Assembly (NCBI GenBank): GCA_016209275.1
Contig: JACQWM010000060.1
Coordinates: 1 to 36,780, forward strand
DNA: 36,780 bases
Reading direction: 5' to 3'
DNA from: Candidatus Omnitrophota bacterium
GTDB lineage: Bacteria > Omnitrophota > Gorgyraeia > Aquiviventales > Aquiviventaceae
Shown here piece by piece: positions 30,702 through 36,780 of this stretch. Under the pieces are notes generated by a model. It saw only the letters and a list, made by a program, of their open reading frames with translations. It ran no database searches and was not told the origin of the DNA. The position numbers were made by a program, and so were the translations under genes. Numbering within the stretch: the first letter of the stretch is position 1; each line of letters starts with the position of its first letter.

Positions 30702-31282
30702 GGGGGCGTGGCGGCCCGAATTTCCTTGATCCGCTTGGCCATCGCATCAGCGGCTTCCGTCATGCCCTGCCTTCGCAAGACGTGCTCGTACGGTTCGAGG
30801 ACCGTGAGCACATGCGGAGCATTCGGGGCGACATGGCGTTCCGTCAGCGCCAATGACCGCTGATAGACCGCCGCAGCCTCCGCAAAGCGGTTCTGGGCGG
30901 CATACGCTTTCCCCACGTTATTGAGCGACTGTACTACCGCCGCATCGTTGGGAGGGAAGGCGCGCTCGCGGATGGCCAGGGCCCGACGGTGCAGCTGCTC
31001 CGCTTGAGCAAATCCGCTCTGCCGCTGGCGCATGTAGCCCAAATCATTCAGGACTTGCGCGACCTGCTGATGGTCCAAGCCATAGGCCGCTTCGGCAGCG
31101 GCCAAGGCGCGCTCCGCCATGGTGATCGCCTTGGAAACCTGGTTGGCCTGGACGAGCAGCGTGTACTGCGCGATCAGCTCATTCACTTGCTGCTCCGACG
31201 CCTGCGGGCGAGGGGCGTCTTGCGCCCATGCGGATGCGCCCGCCACCACAAGCAGCAGTCCGATGGCAGCGATGCGTCTCAC
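30698..31282 (-). CDS. Exported TPR-repeat protein
   Basis: 194 residues. A signal peptide (MRRIAAIGLLLVVAGASAWA) is followed by three or four tetratricopeptide repeats, kinesin-light-chain style: KAITMAERALAAAEAAYG...VAQVLNDLGYMRQRQSGFAQAEQLHRRALAIRERAF and VVQSLNNVGKAYAAQNRFAEAAAVYQRSLALTERH. Such proteins are periplasmic scaffolds. The GTG start at 31282 overlaps the stop of regulator D as GTGA, with AGGAGAT eight bases upstream, so the two are translationally coupled. Its 3' end meets the PqiA-like gene. Confidence 0.8.
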   Translation of the reverse strand: MRRIAAIGLLLVVAGASAWAQDAPRPQASEQQVNELIAQYTLLVQANQVSKAITMAERALAAAEAAYGLDHQQVAQVLNDLGYMRQRQSGFAQAEQLHRRALAIRERAFPPNDAAVVQSLNNVGKAYAAQNRFAEAAAVYQRSLALTERHVAPNAPHVLTVLEPYEHVLRRQGMTEAADAMAKRIKEIRAATPP

Positions 31283-31677
31283 GAGGGGATCTCCTGCTCC
31301 AACCGCTGAGGCTTCGCGTAACGGATCACCGTGCGCACGAGCACCTCAAGATCAAATGGCTTCACCAGGTAATCGCGCGCCAGCAACGCTTGGGATTGGA
31401 GAATCGATTGCGAATCGCTTTTGGCCGTTAAGATCACCACCGGAATGCCGATCGTCGACGCGCTCGCTTTCAGCCGCAGGAGGACATCAAACCCGTCCAT
31501 TTTTGGCATCATCAGATCCAACAGGATCAAATCGACTCGATGGCGCTGCGCATACTGCAGCCCCTGCTCGCCGTTCGAGGCGGTCACCACGTAATAGTGG
31601 TACGGTTCAAGGGCTCGCTTGACCAGCTCACGGATTTTCGGCTCATCATCCACCACGAGGATCCTCTTGGTTCTCAT
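31279..31677 (-). CDS. Single-domain response regulator (CheY-like), D
   Basis: 132 residues, receiver only. ILVVDDEPKIRELVKRAL (Asp10, Asp11), Asp54 in ILLDLMMPKMDGF, ILTAK and YLVKPF are all canonical. ATG 31677 starts at the conserved N-terminus; the 38 codons upstream in the same frame lie over the promoter region and are rejected. It is followed by and coupled to the exported TPR protein, an unusual pairing of a cytoplasmic receiver with a periplasmic partner. A minus-strand TGCTACACT lies ten bases before the ATG. Confidence 0.9.
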   Translation of the reverse strand: MRTKRILVVDDEPKIRELVKRALEPYHYYVVTASNGEQGLQYAQRHRVDLILLDLMMPKMDGFDVLLRLKASASTIGIPVVILTAKSDSQSILQSQALLARDYLVKPFDLEVLVRTVIRYAKPQRLEQEIPS

Positions 31678-31687
31678 CGCTGAGCGT

Positions 31688-31736
31688 AGTGTAGCACCGC
31701 CTGGTGTCGCTCGCAAACTCCACCCTGTGGTATAGT
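31688..31736. promoter_or_regulatory. Divergent extended -10 promoters between regulator D and the glycoside hydrolase
   Basis: Minus strand TGCTACACT with TACACT at 31693-31688; plus strand TGGTATAGT with TATAGT at 31731-31736. The plus-strand ATG (31743) follows after six bases, at the predicted start of transcription. The minus-strand leader would be about three bases. Confidence 0.55.
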
Positions 31737-31742
31737 GGATCA

Positions 31743-33068
31743 ATGGCGAGTTCCCTGCGCGTGAGGCCCCGTTGGTTCGGTTGTGTGGCATGGCTCACGG
31801 TTGCGCTCAGCGGCTGCGGCAGCCTGCCCTCCCGCCACAGCTCCTCTCCCGGCAACGTCGTCCGCATCGCCGGAACCAAAGGCCACTGGCAGATCCTGCT
31901 CAATGGCCGCCCCTTTGAGCTTCAGGGTGTGGGAGCGGCCTATGCGCGCGGCAGCGATGGCGCGGACTATCTCGCGATGGCGCGAGCCATGGGCGCGAAC
32001 ACGGTCCGGACCTGGGGCACGCGCCAAGGCACCCGCGAGTTTCTGGATCAAGCGCACCGCTACGGGTTGTACGTCGACGCCGGCATCTGGCTCAACCCCG
32101 TGTATGAGGACGGCACGTGCAGCTACATCACCGATACGGCCTATCAGCGCCAGGTCAGAGACGAAACGATTCAGTACGTCACCGCGTATAAGAACCACCC
32201 GGCCATTCTGTTCTGGAATATCGGCAATGAAACGATCCACTTCACCCGGAAAGAGGAAGAGCGCGTGGCGTTCAGCCGATTTCTTGAAGCGCTGGTTCAG
32301 GAGGTCCATGCCATCGACCCGCATCATCCCGTCATTCACACCTCAGCGTTTACGTCCGCCGTCGACTACGTCAAACGGTATGCGCCCAGCGTGGATATTT
32401 TCGGGCTGAACGTCTATGGGGGCTTGGAAGACGCGCATCGGGAGGTGATCGACAAGCTCTCGATCCCGTATGTCGTGACGGAGTTCGGGCCGATCGGGCC
32501 GTGGGACCGGCCTCGGGACATCCATGGCAAGGCGATCGAGCTGACGGATGTGGAGCGCTCAGAGTTCTACGAGCAACAGGCCGCGTTCATTCAGCGGCAC
32601 CGAGGGTATGCGCTGGGCGGGTTTCCGTTTGCGCTCGGCGAAGCCAATCAAGTTTCCCTGATCTGGTGGAACCTGAATTACCAGCGCTACAAGCGATTCG
32701 CCTTCCTCAAACTTCAAGCGCTCTATACGAAGCAGCCCATGGGCAATCGGCCTCCGGCGGTGCGGGCGCTGGAGTTCAGCAAGCAGCAGGCGTTGCGCCC
32801 CGGCGAGCCCTTTGAGATTCGCGTGGATTACTGGGAACCTGAAGGCGAGGCCGTGGAATTTCGCTACTTCGCCTCAACCAGCGAGGAAACCCCAACGCTG
32901 GAAGAATTCCAAAACCGCGAGATTCCTCTGAAGGTCGATGGCCGCGGGCCCGTGGTGAAGGCCGAAGCGCCTCGGCAGGAGGGAATCTATCGCATCTATG
33001 TGGTGGCGGTGGATCCTCACGATCTTGCCGGAACCCTCAGCGGCACCATCAGCGTCACCGCCCCGTAG
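31743..33068 (+). CDS. Lipoprotein glycoside hydrolase (GH2/GH5-type TIM barrel)
   Basis: 441 residues. A lipoprotein signal ends ALSGC (Cys25). The barrel starts with a small strand domain (GHWQILLNGRPFELQGVGAAY), the usual lead-in of GH2-type C-terminal domains, then GANTVRTWG. The acid/base Glu is in FWNIGNETIHF (NxGNE motif) and the nucleophile Glu in YVVTEFGPIGPW. A beta-sandwich follows from about residue 340 (ALRPGEPFEIRVDYW...). It is similar to beta-glucan transglycosylases or glucanases; the substrate cannot be set. It would be anchored in the periplasm or outer membrane. The stop is two bases from the stop of the convergent cytochrome gene. Confidence 0.8.
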   Translation: MASSLRVRPRWFGCVAWLTVALSGCGSLPSRHSSSPGNVVRIAGTKGHWQILLNGRPFELQGVGAAYARGSDGADYLAMARAMGANTVRTWGTRQGTREFLDQAHRYGLYVDAGIWLNPVYEDGTCSYITDTAYQRQVRDETIQYVTAYKNHPAILFWNIGNETIHFTRKEEERVAFSRFLEALVQEVHAIDPHHPVIHTSAFTSAVDYVKRYAPSVDIFGLNVYGGLEDAHREVIDKLSIPYVVTEFGPIGPWDRPRDIHGKAIELTDVERSEFYEQQAAFIQRHRGYALGGFPFALGEANQVSLIWWNLNYQRYKRFAFLKLQALYTKQPMGNRPPAVRALEFSKQQALRPGEPFEIRVDYWEPEGEAVEFRYFASTSEETPTLEEFQNREIPLKVDGRGPVVKAEAPRQEGIYRIYVVAVDPHDLAGTLSGTISVTAP

Positions 33069-33070
33069 GC

Positions 33071-33565
33071 CTATGGCTCCGATGACGGTCCCTGGGCTCC
33101 CCCGACGGGTTGGCTTGTCTGCGGGTCAGAAAACTTCCCCCACTGTCGGCGCACCTGATGGCACGAGATGCAGCGTTGCGCCAACAGCGTATAGTGCTGA
33201 TACGCGGCCTGATAGTGGCCGCTATTGGCTTTTTGCTGCAGCAGCCGAGCCTGCTCCACAATATCCGCCAGCGCCTTCCATTCCTCAACCTCGTCCCCGC
33301 TCTCCGGCGGGTACCGGCGCGCCACCTGATTCATCTTGCTCGCGATCCTGTTGGCCCGCTCTTGAATGACCGTGAGGTCGCTCGCGAGAAAGCCATCCAT
33401 CACCGCTTGCAGGTCTGCCCGCAGATCCTTCATCACGCTATGCGCCCGCTGGAAGATCGCTTGGATGGTCTCATCGATCACGCGCTCGGCCGCTGGAACC
33501 GACAGAATCGCCATCCCGCCCACCAGGCAGACGACGCCAATGCCCAGCAGGAATTTTCGCCGCAT
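33071..33565 (-). CDS. Exported c-type cytochrome (c'/c556-like)
   Basis: 164 residues from ATG 33565, which has GAGG six bases upstream and is preferred over 33577. A signal peptide (FLLGIGVVCLVGGMAILSVPAA) is followed by a four-helix bundle and a single heme motif near the C-terminus, AQRCISCHQVRRQWGKF. This arrangement with CxxCH at the end of the last helix is that of cytochrome c' and c556 proteins; Met in FQRAHSVMKDL could be the sixth ligand. The tail is Pro/Gly-rich. A role in periplasmic electron transfer is likely. Confidence 0.8.
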   Translation of the reverse strand: MRRKFLLGIGVVCLVGGMAILSVPAAERVIDETIQAIFQRAHSVMKDLRADLQAVMDGFLASDLTVIQERANRIASKMNQVARRYPPESGDEVEEWKALADIVEQARLLQQKANSGHYQAAYQHYTLLAQRCISCHQVRRQWGKFSDPQTSQPVGGAQGPSSEP

Positions 33566-33654
33566 CCGCCACCTCATGTCGCTCTGACTCTCCTCCTAAA
33601 GGTTTTCTGTTTCATCGCTTCCTCCCTGTTCCCGGAATTCCCAATCGCCATCTG

Positions 33655-33750
33655 TTACTGCGCTGCCAGCAGCCGGATGAGCCCAACCCCGTACAGGGTT
33701 GCCCCCACCCCCAACACCACTGAAATCCAGATATCCGCCCGATCCGCCAT
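33655..33750 (-). CDS. Small single-membrane-helix protein (31 residues)
   Basis: A 31-codon frame: a short polar start (MADRADI), a hydrophobic Gly-rich helix (WISVVLGVGATLYGVGLIRLL) and AAQ at the end. GGGAGGTGG is two bases before the ATG, one of the strongest ribosome binding sites in the window. It lies between the cytochrome gene and the vapC gene on the same strand, 47 bases after vapC. The GxGxxxxGxG helix could pack with another membrane protein. No family is recognised; it was not predicted as a gene by length. Reality depends on the strong ribosome binding site and composition. Confidence 0.55.
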   Translation of the reverse strand: MADRADIWISVVLGVGATLYGVGLIRLLAAQ

Positions 33751-33797
33751 CTCCACCTCCCAACGACGTCGTGTGTCCCCTAGATCTCCCAAGATGT

Positions 33798-34169
33798 TTA
33801 AGGTTTTTTCAGATAGGTCACATCGGGAAGTAGAGCAAGGTCGGCGGCGCTGGTCACAACCTTCACCCCTTCGGTCAACGCTGTCGCATAGATGATGGCA
33901 TCCGCCATGCCTAAGCGATGGGCGAGGCTCAAGTCGGCGGCGGTCAATGCGATGGTATCGGTCAGCGGGATGATGCGGGTCTTGCCCATCTGGGCGATAG
34001 CCGCGAGGGCTTCTTCCTCACTGCGTTGGCGCTTGATGATCTTGTAGACTTCGTAGAGAACAATTGCCGGGGTGACGACGGTGGGAAGATGCTTCAGGTG
34101 TGCAGCGTACTCGCTGGCCAGCGGCCCCTCGGTAAAAAACTCCAGCCAACCGGAGGAATCAATCAGCAT
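33798..34169 (-). CDS. vapC: PIN-domain toxin (VapC type), second pair
   Basis: 123 residues, one PIN domain. Acidic residues: Asp4 in MLIDSSGWLEF, Glu in VLYEVYKIIKR, Asp in LGMADAIIYATAL, and an Asp in SAADLALL. It begins ten bases after the AbrB-type antitoxin gene. This is the same toxin class as at 2610 but with a different partner family; the two proteins are not close. Probably active as a ribonuclease. Confidence 0.85.
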   Translation of the reverse strand: MLIDSSGWLEFFTEGPLASEYAAHLKHLPTVVTPAIVLYEVYKIIKRQRSEEEALAAIAQMGKTRIIPLTDTIALTAADLSLAHRLGMADAIIYATALTEGVKVVTSAADLALLPDVTYLKKP

Positions 34170-34179
34170 CGACGACGAG

Positions 34180-34389
34180 TCACATCCGATCCCGCTTCTC
34201 GCGAAGATCCGAGACTTTCATGCCCTTGAGGAAGCCGCGAAACGTTGCCAAGGGCCGATCCGGCAGCAAGGTAATGGTGCCTTCTTTCACCACGATGGCC
34301 AGCTTTTGGCCGGTGTGAAGTGGCACTTGCCGCCGCACGTCTTTCGGAATCACCACCTGGTATTTCGAGGACACCGTCACCTGCGTCAT
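34180..34389 (-). CDS. vapB: AbrB/MazE-type swapped-hairpin antitoxin
   Basis: 69 residues. MTQVTVSSKYQVVIPKDVRRQVPLHTGQKLAIV is the SpoVT-AbrB DNA-binding fold (ValSerSerLys-YQVVIPK), and the C-terminal part (RGFLKGMKVSDLREKRDRM) would bind the toxin. It lies upstream of the PIN gene with a ten-base gap. The promoter just before it has perfect -35 and -10 hexamers and two direct repeats, probably the operator for this protein. Confidence 0.88.
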   Translation of the reverse strand: MTQVTVSSKYQVVIPKDVRRQVPLHTGQKLAIVVKEGTITLLPDRPLATFRGFLKGMKVSDLREKRDRM

Positions 34390-34407
34390 GGCCGGACTCC
34401 TTGAGTG

Positions 34408-34462
34408 TCTTACGTTTTACTCTATCGATACTAATTATATCTTACGTTTTTCCCTTTGTCAA
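34408..34462 (-). promoter_or_regulatory. Perfect consensus promoter and paired operators of the AbrB/PIN pair
   Basis: On the minus strand TTGACA (34462-34457), 17 bases, TATAAT (34439-34434): a full sigma70 consensus. The direct repeat AAAACGTAAGA occurs at 34450-34440, in the -35/-10 spacer, and 34418-34408, downstream of the start; the distance of 32 bp is three helical turns, so both lie on one face of the DNA. The gene start is 19 bases after the second repeat. Confidence 0.75.
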
Positions 34463-34528
34463 TCTCCCCGCCGTCCCGCCACCGGAGTCCTGCGCCCGAG
34501 CCCGCATAGCCTCGGTATCCTGCCGACT

Positions 34529-34584
34529 TAAGTCTCGTGTCCCCGGAACTCCGGAACTCGAGCTGGAACTCCCCTAAGTCTCGT
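34529..34584. repeat. Small repeat block beside the toxin-antitoxin pair
   Basis: TAAGTCTCGT at 34529-34538 and 34575-34584 encloses three GGAACTC units (34545, 34553, 34565). Such GGGGACACGAGACTTAA-like sequence recurs near IS200-type and REP-type elements in uncultured genomes as I recall; here it is only a possible relic. The stretch 34463-34603 has no gene. Confidence 0.4.
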
Positions 34585-34603
34585 CTCCAGAAATCCTGGG
34601 AAA

Positions 34604-35884
34604 TTAATTTTTCTTGTGAAGAAAGTACTCGAAGAGCGGCTCGTATAATTCAATAACAGCAGAGTCGCCGGCTCCAAGACTTCCAGCCGAAACACAGATG
34701 CTGTTCCCTAAAAGTCCAACCGCAGGAAACTGTCGTGCGGTTGGCATTGGTGGACGGGATTTCCAGGTATCAGTGCTGGGGTTATATTCTTCTACGATCC
34801 CAAGAACACCGCCAGACTCTGAATAGCCCCCGATCGCAAAAATACGGTTGTTCACTACGATGGCCCGCAAGCCACGTCGTGGGGTTGGAATCGGCGCTTT
34901 GGTTAACCAAACATGCGTAGCAGGATTGTACTCCTCCACTCGGCCATCTTGCGCGCCAGAGACGACTGTACCACTAATGGCGTAAATCTTGCCATTGACC
35001 GATGCTGCGGCAAGACTCCAACGAGGAGTGGGCAGCGGCGTCGTAGAGGTCCAGCTGTCACTCAACGGATCATATATTTCGACCGCATCAATCCCGCTGA
35101 CTCCATTGTGACCGCCAATCACATAGATTTTCCCATCGAGAACCGCGCTCGCTAGAGCGAATCGAGCCGTTGGCAAGTGGGCCTTTGTCGTCCAATGATT
35201 GGTCACAGGATCAAACGCTTCCACCGCATCGGTCGCAGAACCAACCGCGGTCGTCGAGCCACCGATTGCGTAGATTTTTCCTCCAACCCCTTCTGCCGTC
35301 AGGTTATTTCTCGAAGTTGGCATGGGTTGTGCGATCCCGTCATCATAGCTCACGGTCGCCTGTGAGATCTTTTTCACAACCGTGACCAGATTAAGAATGG
35401 TGGACCCTTGTAATCCGCCAAGTAGATACGTCAGATTTCTAATGGTTGCACCGGACACATACCCACGCCCGACTTGAAGTTGACTACCCGCATCAAACCA
35501 AAAATCCGTTCCGACAGGAATCGTCCCAAGGAAAGAATAGCCCGGTGGGGATTGAGTGGTTTCTCCAATGATGGAAAAACCTGAGGGCACTCCGACGCTT
35601 GCAGTGGCCGCGGTCGCTTGGATCGTTCCATCAGGAAAAATTACCCCATGATTGAGGCCGCTAATTTTGACGTTACCAACAACGTTGAGCTTCTCAGTAG
35701 GTTGAGCTGTTCCAATGCCGATATTCCCAATGTTTGTGTTATAGACATCGTCGCCGTTTCGCTTCCAAATCGCATGTGGTGTCTTGACGACAGGAGTCCG
35801 TTTTGGCTGCTCCGATGCTGAGCAATCAGAAGAAAACCAGGTCAACACAACCAAAGCAGCGGCCATGCAGGCTATTTTTCTCAT
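34604..35884 (-). CDS. Secreted Kelch-repeat protein with a tail-fibre-like N-terminal segment
   Basis: 426 residues. A signal peptide (MRKIACMAAALVVLTWFSSDCSA) leads to NIGIGTAQPTEKLNVVGNVKISG and GVIFPDGTIQATAA, a motif set typical of tail-fibre or intramolecular-chaperone-containing surface proteins. From about residue 210, five Kelch repeats follow (for instance KIYAIGGSTT with AFDPVTNHWTTKAHLPTAR, and IYDPLSDSWTSTTPLPTPR), each a blade of a beta-propeller. GGAGG seven bases upstream of ATG 35884 fixes the start. GC content is lower than in the core, so it may be acquired. It lies just after the rRNA operon terminator. Confidence 0.8.
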   Translation of the reverse strand: MRKIACMAAALVVLTWFSSDCSASEQPKRTPVVKTPHAIWKRNGDDVYNTNIGNIGIGTAQPTEKLNVVGNVKISGLNHGVIFPDGTIQATAATASVGVPSGFSIIGETTQSPPGYSFLGTIPVGTDFWFDAGSQLQVGRGYVSGATIRNLTYLLGGLQGSTILNLVTVVKKISQATVSYDDGIAQPMPTSRNNLTAEGVGGKIYAIGGSTTAVGSATDAVEAFDPVTNHWTTKAHLPTARFALASAVLDGKIYVIGGHNGVSGIDAVEIYDPLSDSWTSTTPLPTPRWSLAAASVNGKIYAISGTVVSGAQDGRVEEYNPATHVWLTKAPIPTPRRGLRAIVVNNRIFAIGGYSESGGVLGIVEEYNPSTDTWKSRPPMPTARQFPAVGLLGNSICVSAGSLGAGDSAVIELYEPLFEYFLHKKN

Positions 35885-35940
35885 CTCTTCCCTCCTGAAG
35901 TTAGATCCTTCTTCCAACGCGCCGGAATTCTCTCTTGATA

Positions 35941-35970
35941 TAAAAACGGCGGTCCGGATGGACCGCCGTT
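35941..35970 (-). terminator. Intrinsic terminator of the rRNA operon
   Basis: Perfect 11-bp stem AACGGCGGTCC/GGACCGCCGTT around a four-base loop (35956-35959), which read on the minus strand ends in GTTTTTATA. It lies 464 bases after the 5S gene and 57 bases before the Kelch gene, so it separates the two transcripts. Confidence 0.75.
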
Positions 35971-36079
35971 GGGTTAGACGTTGATTGTTGGCTCGACGCT
36001 GCGCATGCTGCACCAGTTACATTGTACGCCTTTTCAGACTCCTCGTAACCCAGCTTTCCCCCATCCTCCCGGCCATTCC

Positions 36080-36160
36080 GAAGCGAAAACGCCCTGGTTG
36101 AAGCCGAGCCGACGGATCGCGAGCCGCCGCGTACTGAACAGTACGCAAGGCGAGCGATCC
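36080..36160. repeat. Fold-back element, copy A
   Basis: Nested inverted repeats: GGATCGC (36114-36120) with GCGATCC (36154-36160) outside, and GCGTACTG-AA-CAGTACGC (36129-36146) at the tip. Its left half aligns without gaps to copy B, 210 bases away, from 36080 to 36128. The right flank is unrelated to copy B and holds an extra hairpin, GCCGTTTACC/GGTAAACGGC (36168-36192). Confidence 0.75.
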
Positions 36161-36264
36161 TAGAGCGGCCGTTTACCTTTAGGGTAAACGGCACTCCCGT
36201 CGCCCGCCCGCGCGGGCTCGGTCGCAGGCCACCGCGCATACGAAATCATCTGCAAACCACGCTA

Positions 36265-36429
36265 CTTTTCCCCTCCCGCCACTGGTTTTGAAGCGAAATT
36301 GCGCCGGCTGAAGCCGAGTCGATGGATCGCGAGGCGCCGCGTACTCAAGAGTACGCTAGCCGCAGCGATCCGAAGACGCAGGCCAGCCGGCGCAATTGCA
36401 GCCAAAAGCAGGTGGCGGGAGGGGAAAAG
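36265..36429. repeat. Fold-back element, copy B: 165-base hairpin beside 5S rRNA
   Basis: Outer arms of 18 perfect bp (36265-36282 with 36412-36429), a symmetric 14/14-base internal loop, inner arms of 14 perfect bp (36297-36310 with 36384-36397), then GGATCGC/GCGATCC (36324-36330, 36365-36371) and the tip GCGTACTC-AA-GAGTACGC (36339-36356). It begins five bases beyond the 3' end of 5S rRNA, so the transcript of the rRNA operon would carry the whole hairpin. Confidence 0.8.
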
Positions 36430-36434
36430 AAATA

Positions 36435-36553
36435 GCCTGGCAACGACCTACTCTCGCAATCCCTTGCGGGATGACTACCATCGGCCCTGAGGGGCTTAAC
36501 TTCCGAATTCGGAATGGGATCGGGTGTGGCCCCCTCGGTATGGTCACCAGGCA
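36435..36553 (-). rRNA. rrf: 5S ribosomal RNA
   Basis: The minus strand reads TGCCTGGTGACCATACCGAG at the 5' end, contains CACACCCGATCCCATTCCGA and the GTTAAGCCC segment, and ends GTAGGTCGTTGCCAGGC, pairing with the 5' end. About 119 bases, complete. It is separated by about 45 bases from the 23S gene upstream. Confidence 0.96.
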
Positions 36554-36598
36554 TTTTTTGAAGAACAACGATAGTGTCTCGCGAAGAAGAAAAAGTAG

Positions 36599-36780
<182 letters not shown>

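Noticed and set aside
34529-34584. Insertion sequence next to the toxin-antitoxin pair
   Set aside because: No transposase frame or terminal repeats are visible; only short repeated motifs remain.

Overview
The window is GC-rich bacterial chromosome, probably from an uncultured, Gram-negative-type, anaerobe-like lineage. The gene mix suggests this: SpoVG and a SpoIID/LytB-type protein without other sporulation genes, a fused SecD-SecF, zinc-ribbon forms of L28 and L32, outer-membrane-type lipoproteins, a PqiA-type protein and a CXXCH cytochrome. Candidatus Omnitrophota or a neighbouring PVC-type phylum is my best guess. This is inference from gene content and recalled repeat types; no marker gene was compared.

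Region 1 (1-3,014) is accessory DNA. It holds the 3' end of an unknown gene, a truncated response-regulator remnant, a BrnT/BrnA-like toxin-antitoxin pair, two Bor-like lipoproteins and a VapBC pair whose promoter sits under an 18-bp palindrome. Region 2 (3,040-10,265) is an envelope and glycosylation segment: two GT-C (PMT/ArnT-like) membrane glycosyltransferases around a divergent GT2 polyprenyl-phosphate sugar synthase, then two exported proteins, SpoVG and a methyltransferase. Region 3 (10,266-12,070) is a NAD regulatory unit, nrtR-nadA. Its promoter is sigma70-like and covered by two copies of the same inverted-repeat operator.

Region 4 (12,103-27,401) is the housekeeping core on the minus strand, in two compact operons. 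One is recG-rsmD-coaD-yceD-rpmF-plsX-fabH-fabD, linking DNA repair, rRNA modification, CoA and fatty-acid/phospholipid synthesis. The other is yebC-ruvC-ruvA-ruvB-spoIID-yajC-secDF-recJ, linking Holliday-junction processing, wall remodelling, Sec export and recombination. rpmB lies between them on the plus strand; it shares a -10 region with recG and overlaps the 3' end of recJ.

Region 5 (27,480-33,750) is a signalling and envelope cluster: four single-domain response regulators with no histidine kinase nearby, interspersed with a HAD phosphatase, a TPR protein, a PqiA-like membrane protein, a lipoprotein glycoside hydrolase, a cytochrome and an unlisted 31-residue membrane peptide. Region 6 (33,798-36,780) holds an AbrB/PIN toxin-antitoxin pair with a perfect consensus promoter, a Kelch-repeat secreted protein, and the end of an rRNA operon (23S 3' end, 5S). 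The rRNA operon is followed by two related fold-back elements with a compensatory stem change and then an intrinsic terminator.

Recurring themes are extended -10 promoters placed so that transcription would start at or within a few bases of the ATG (leaderless or ultra-short leaders), and very tight start/stop overlaps inside the operons.
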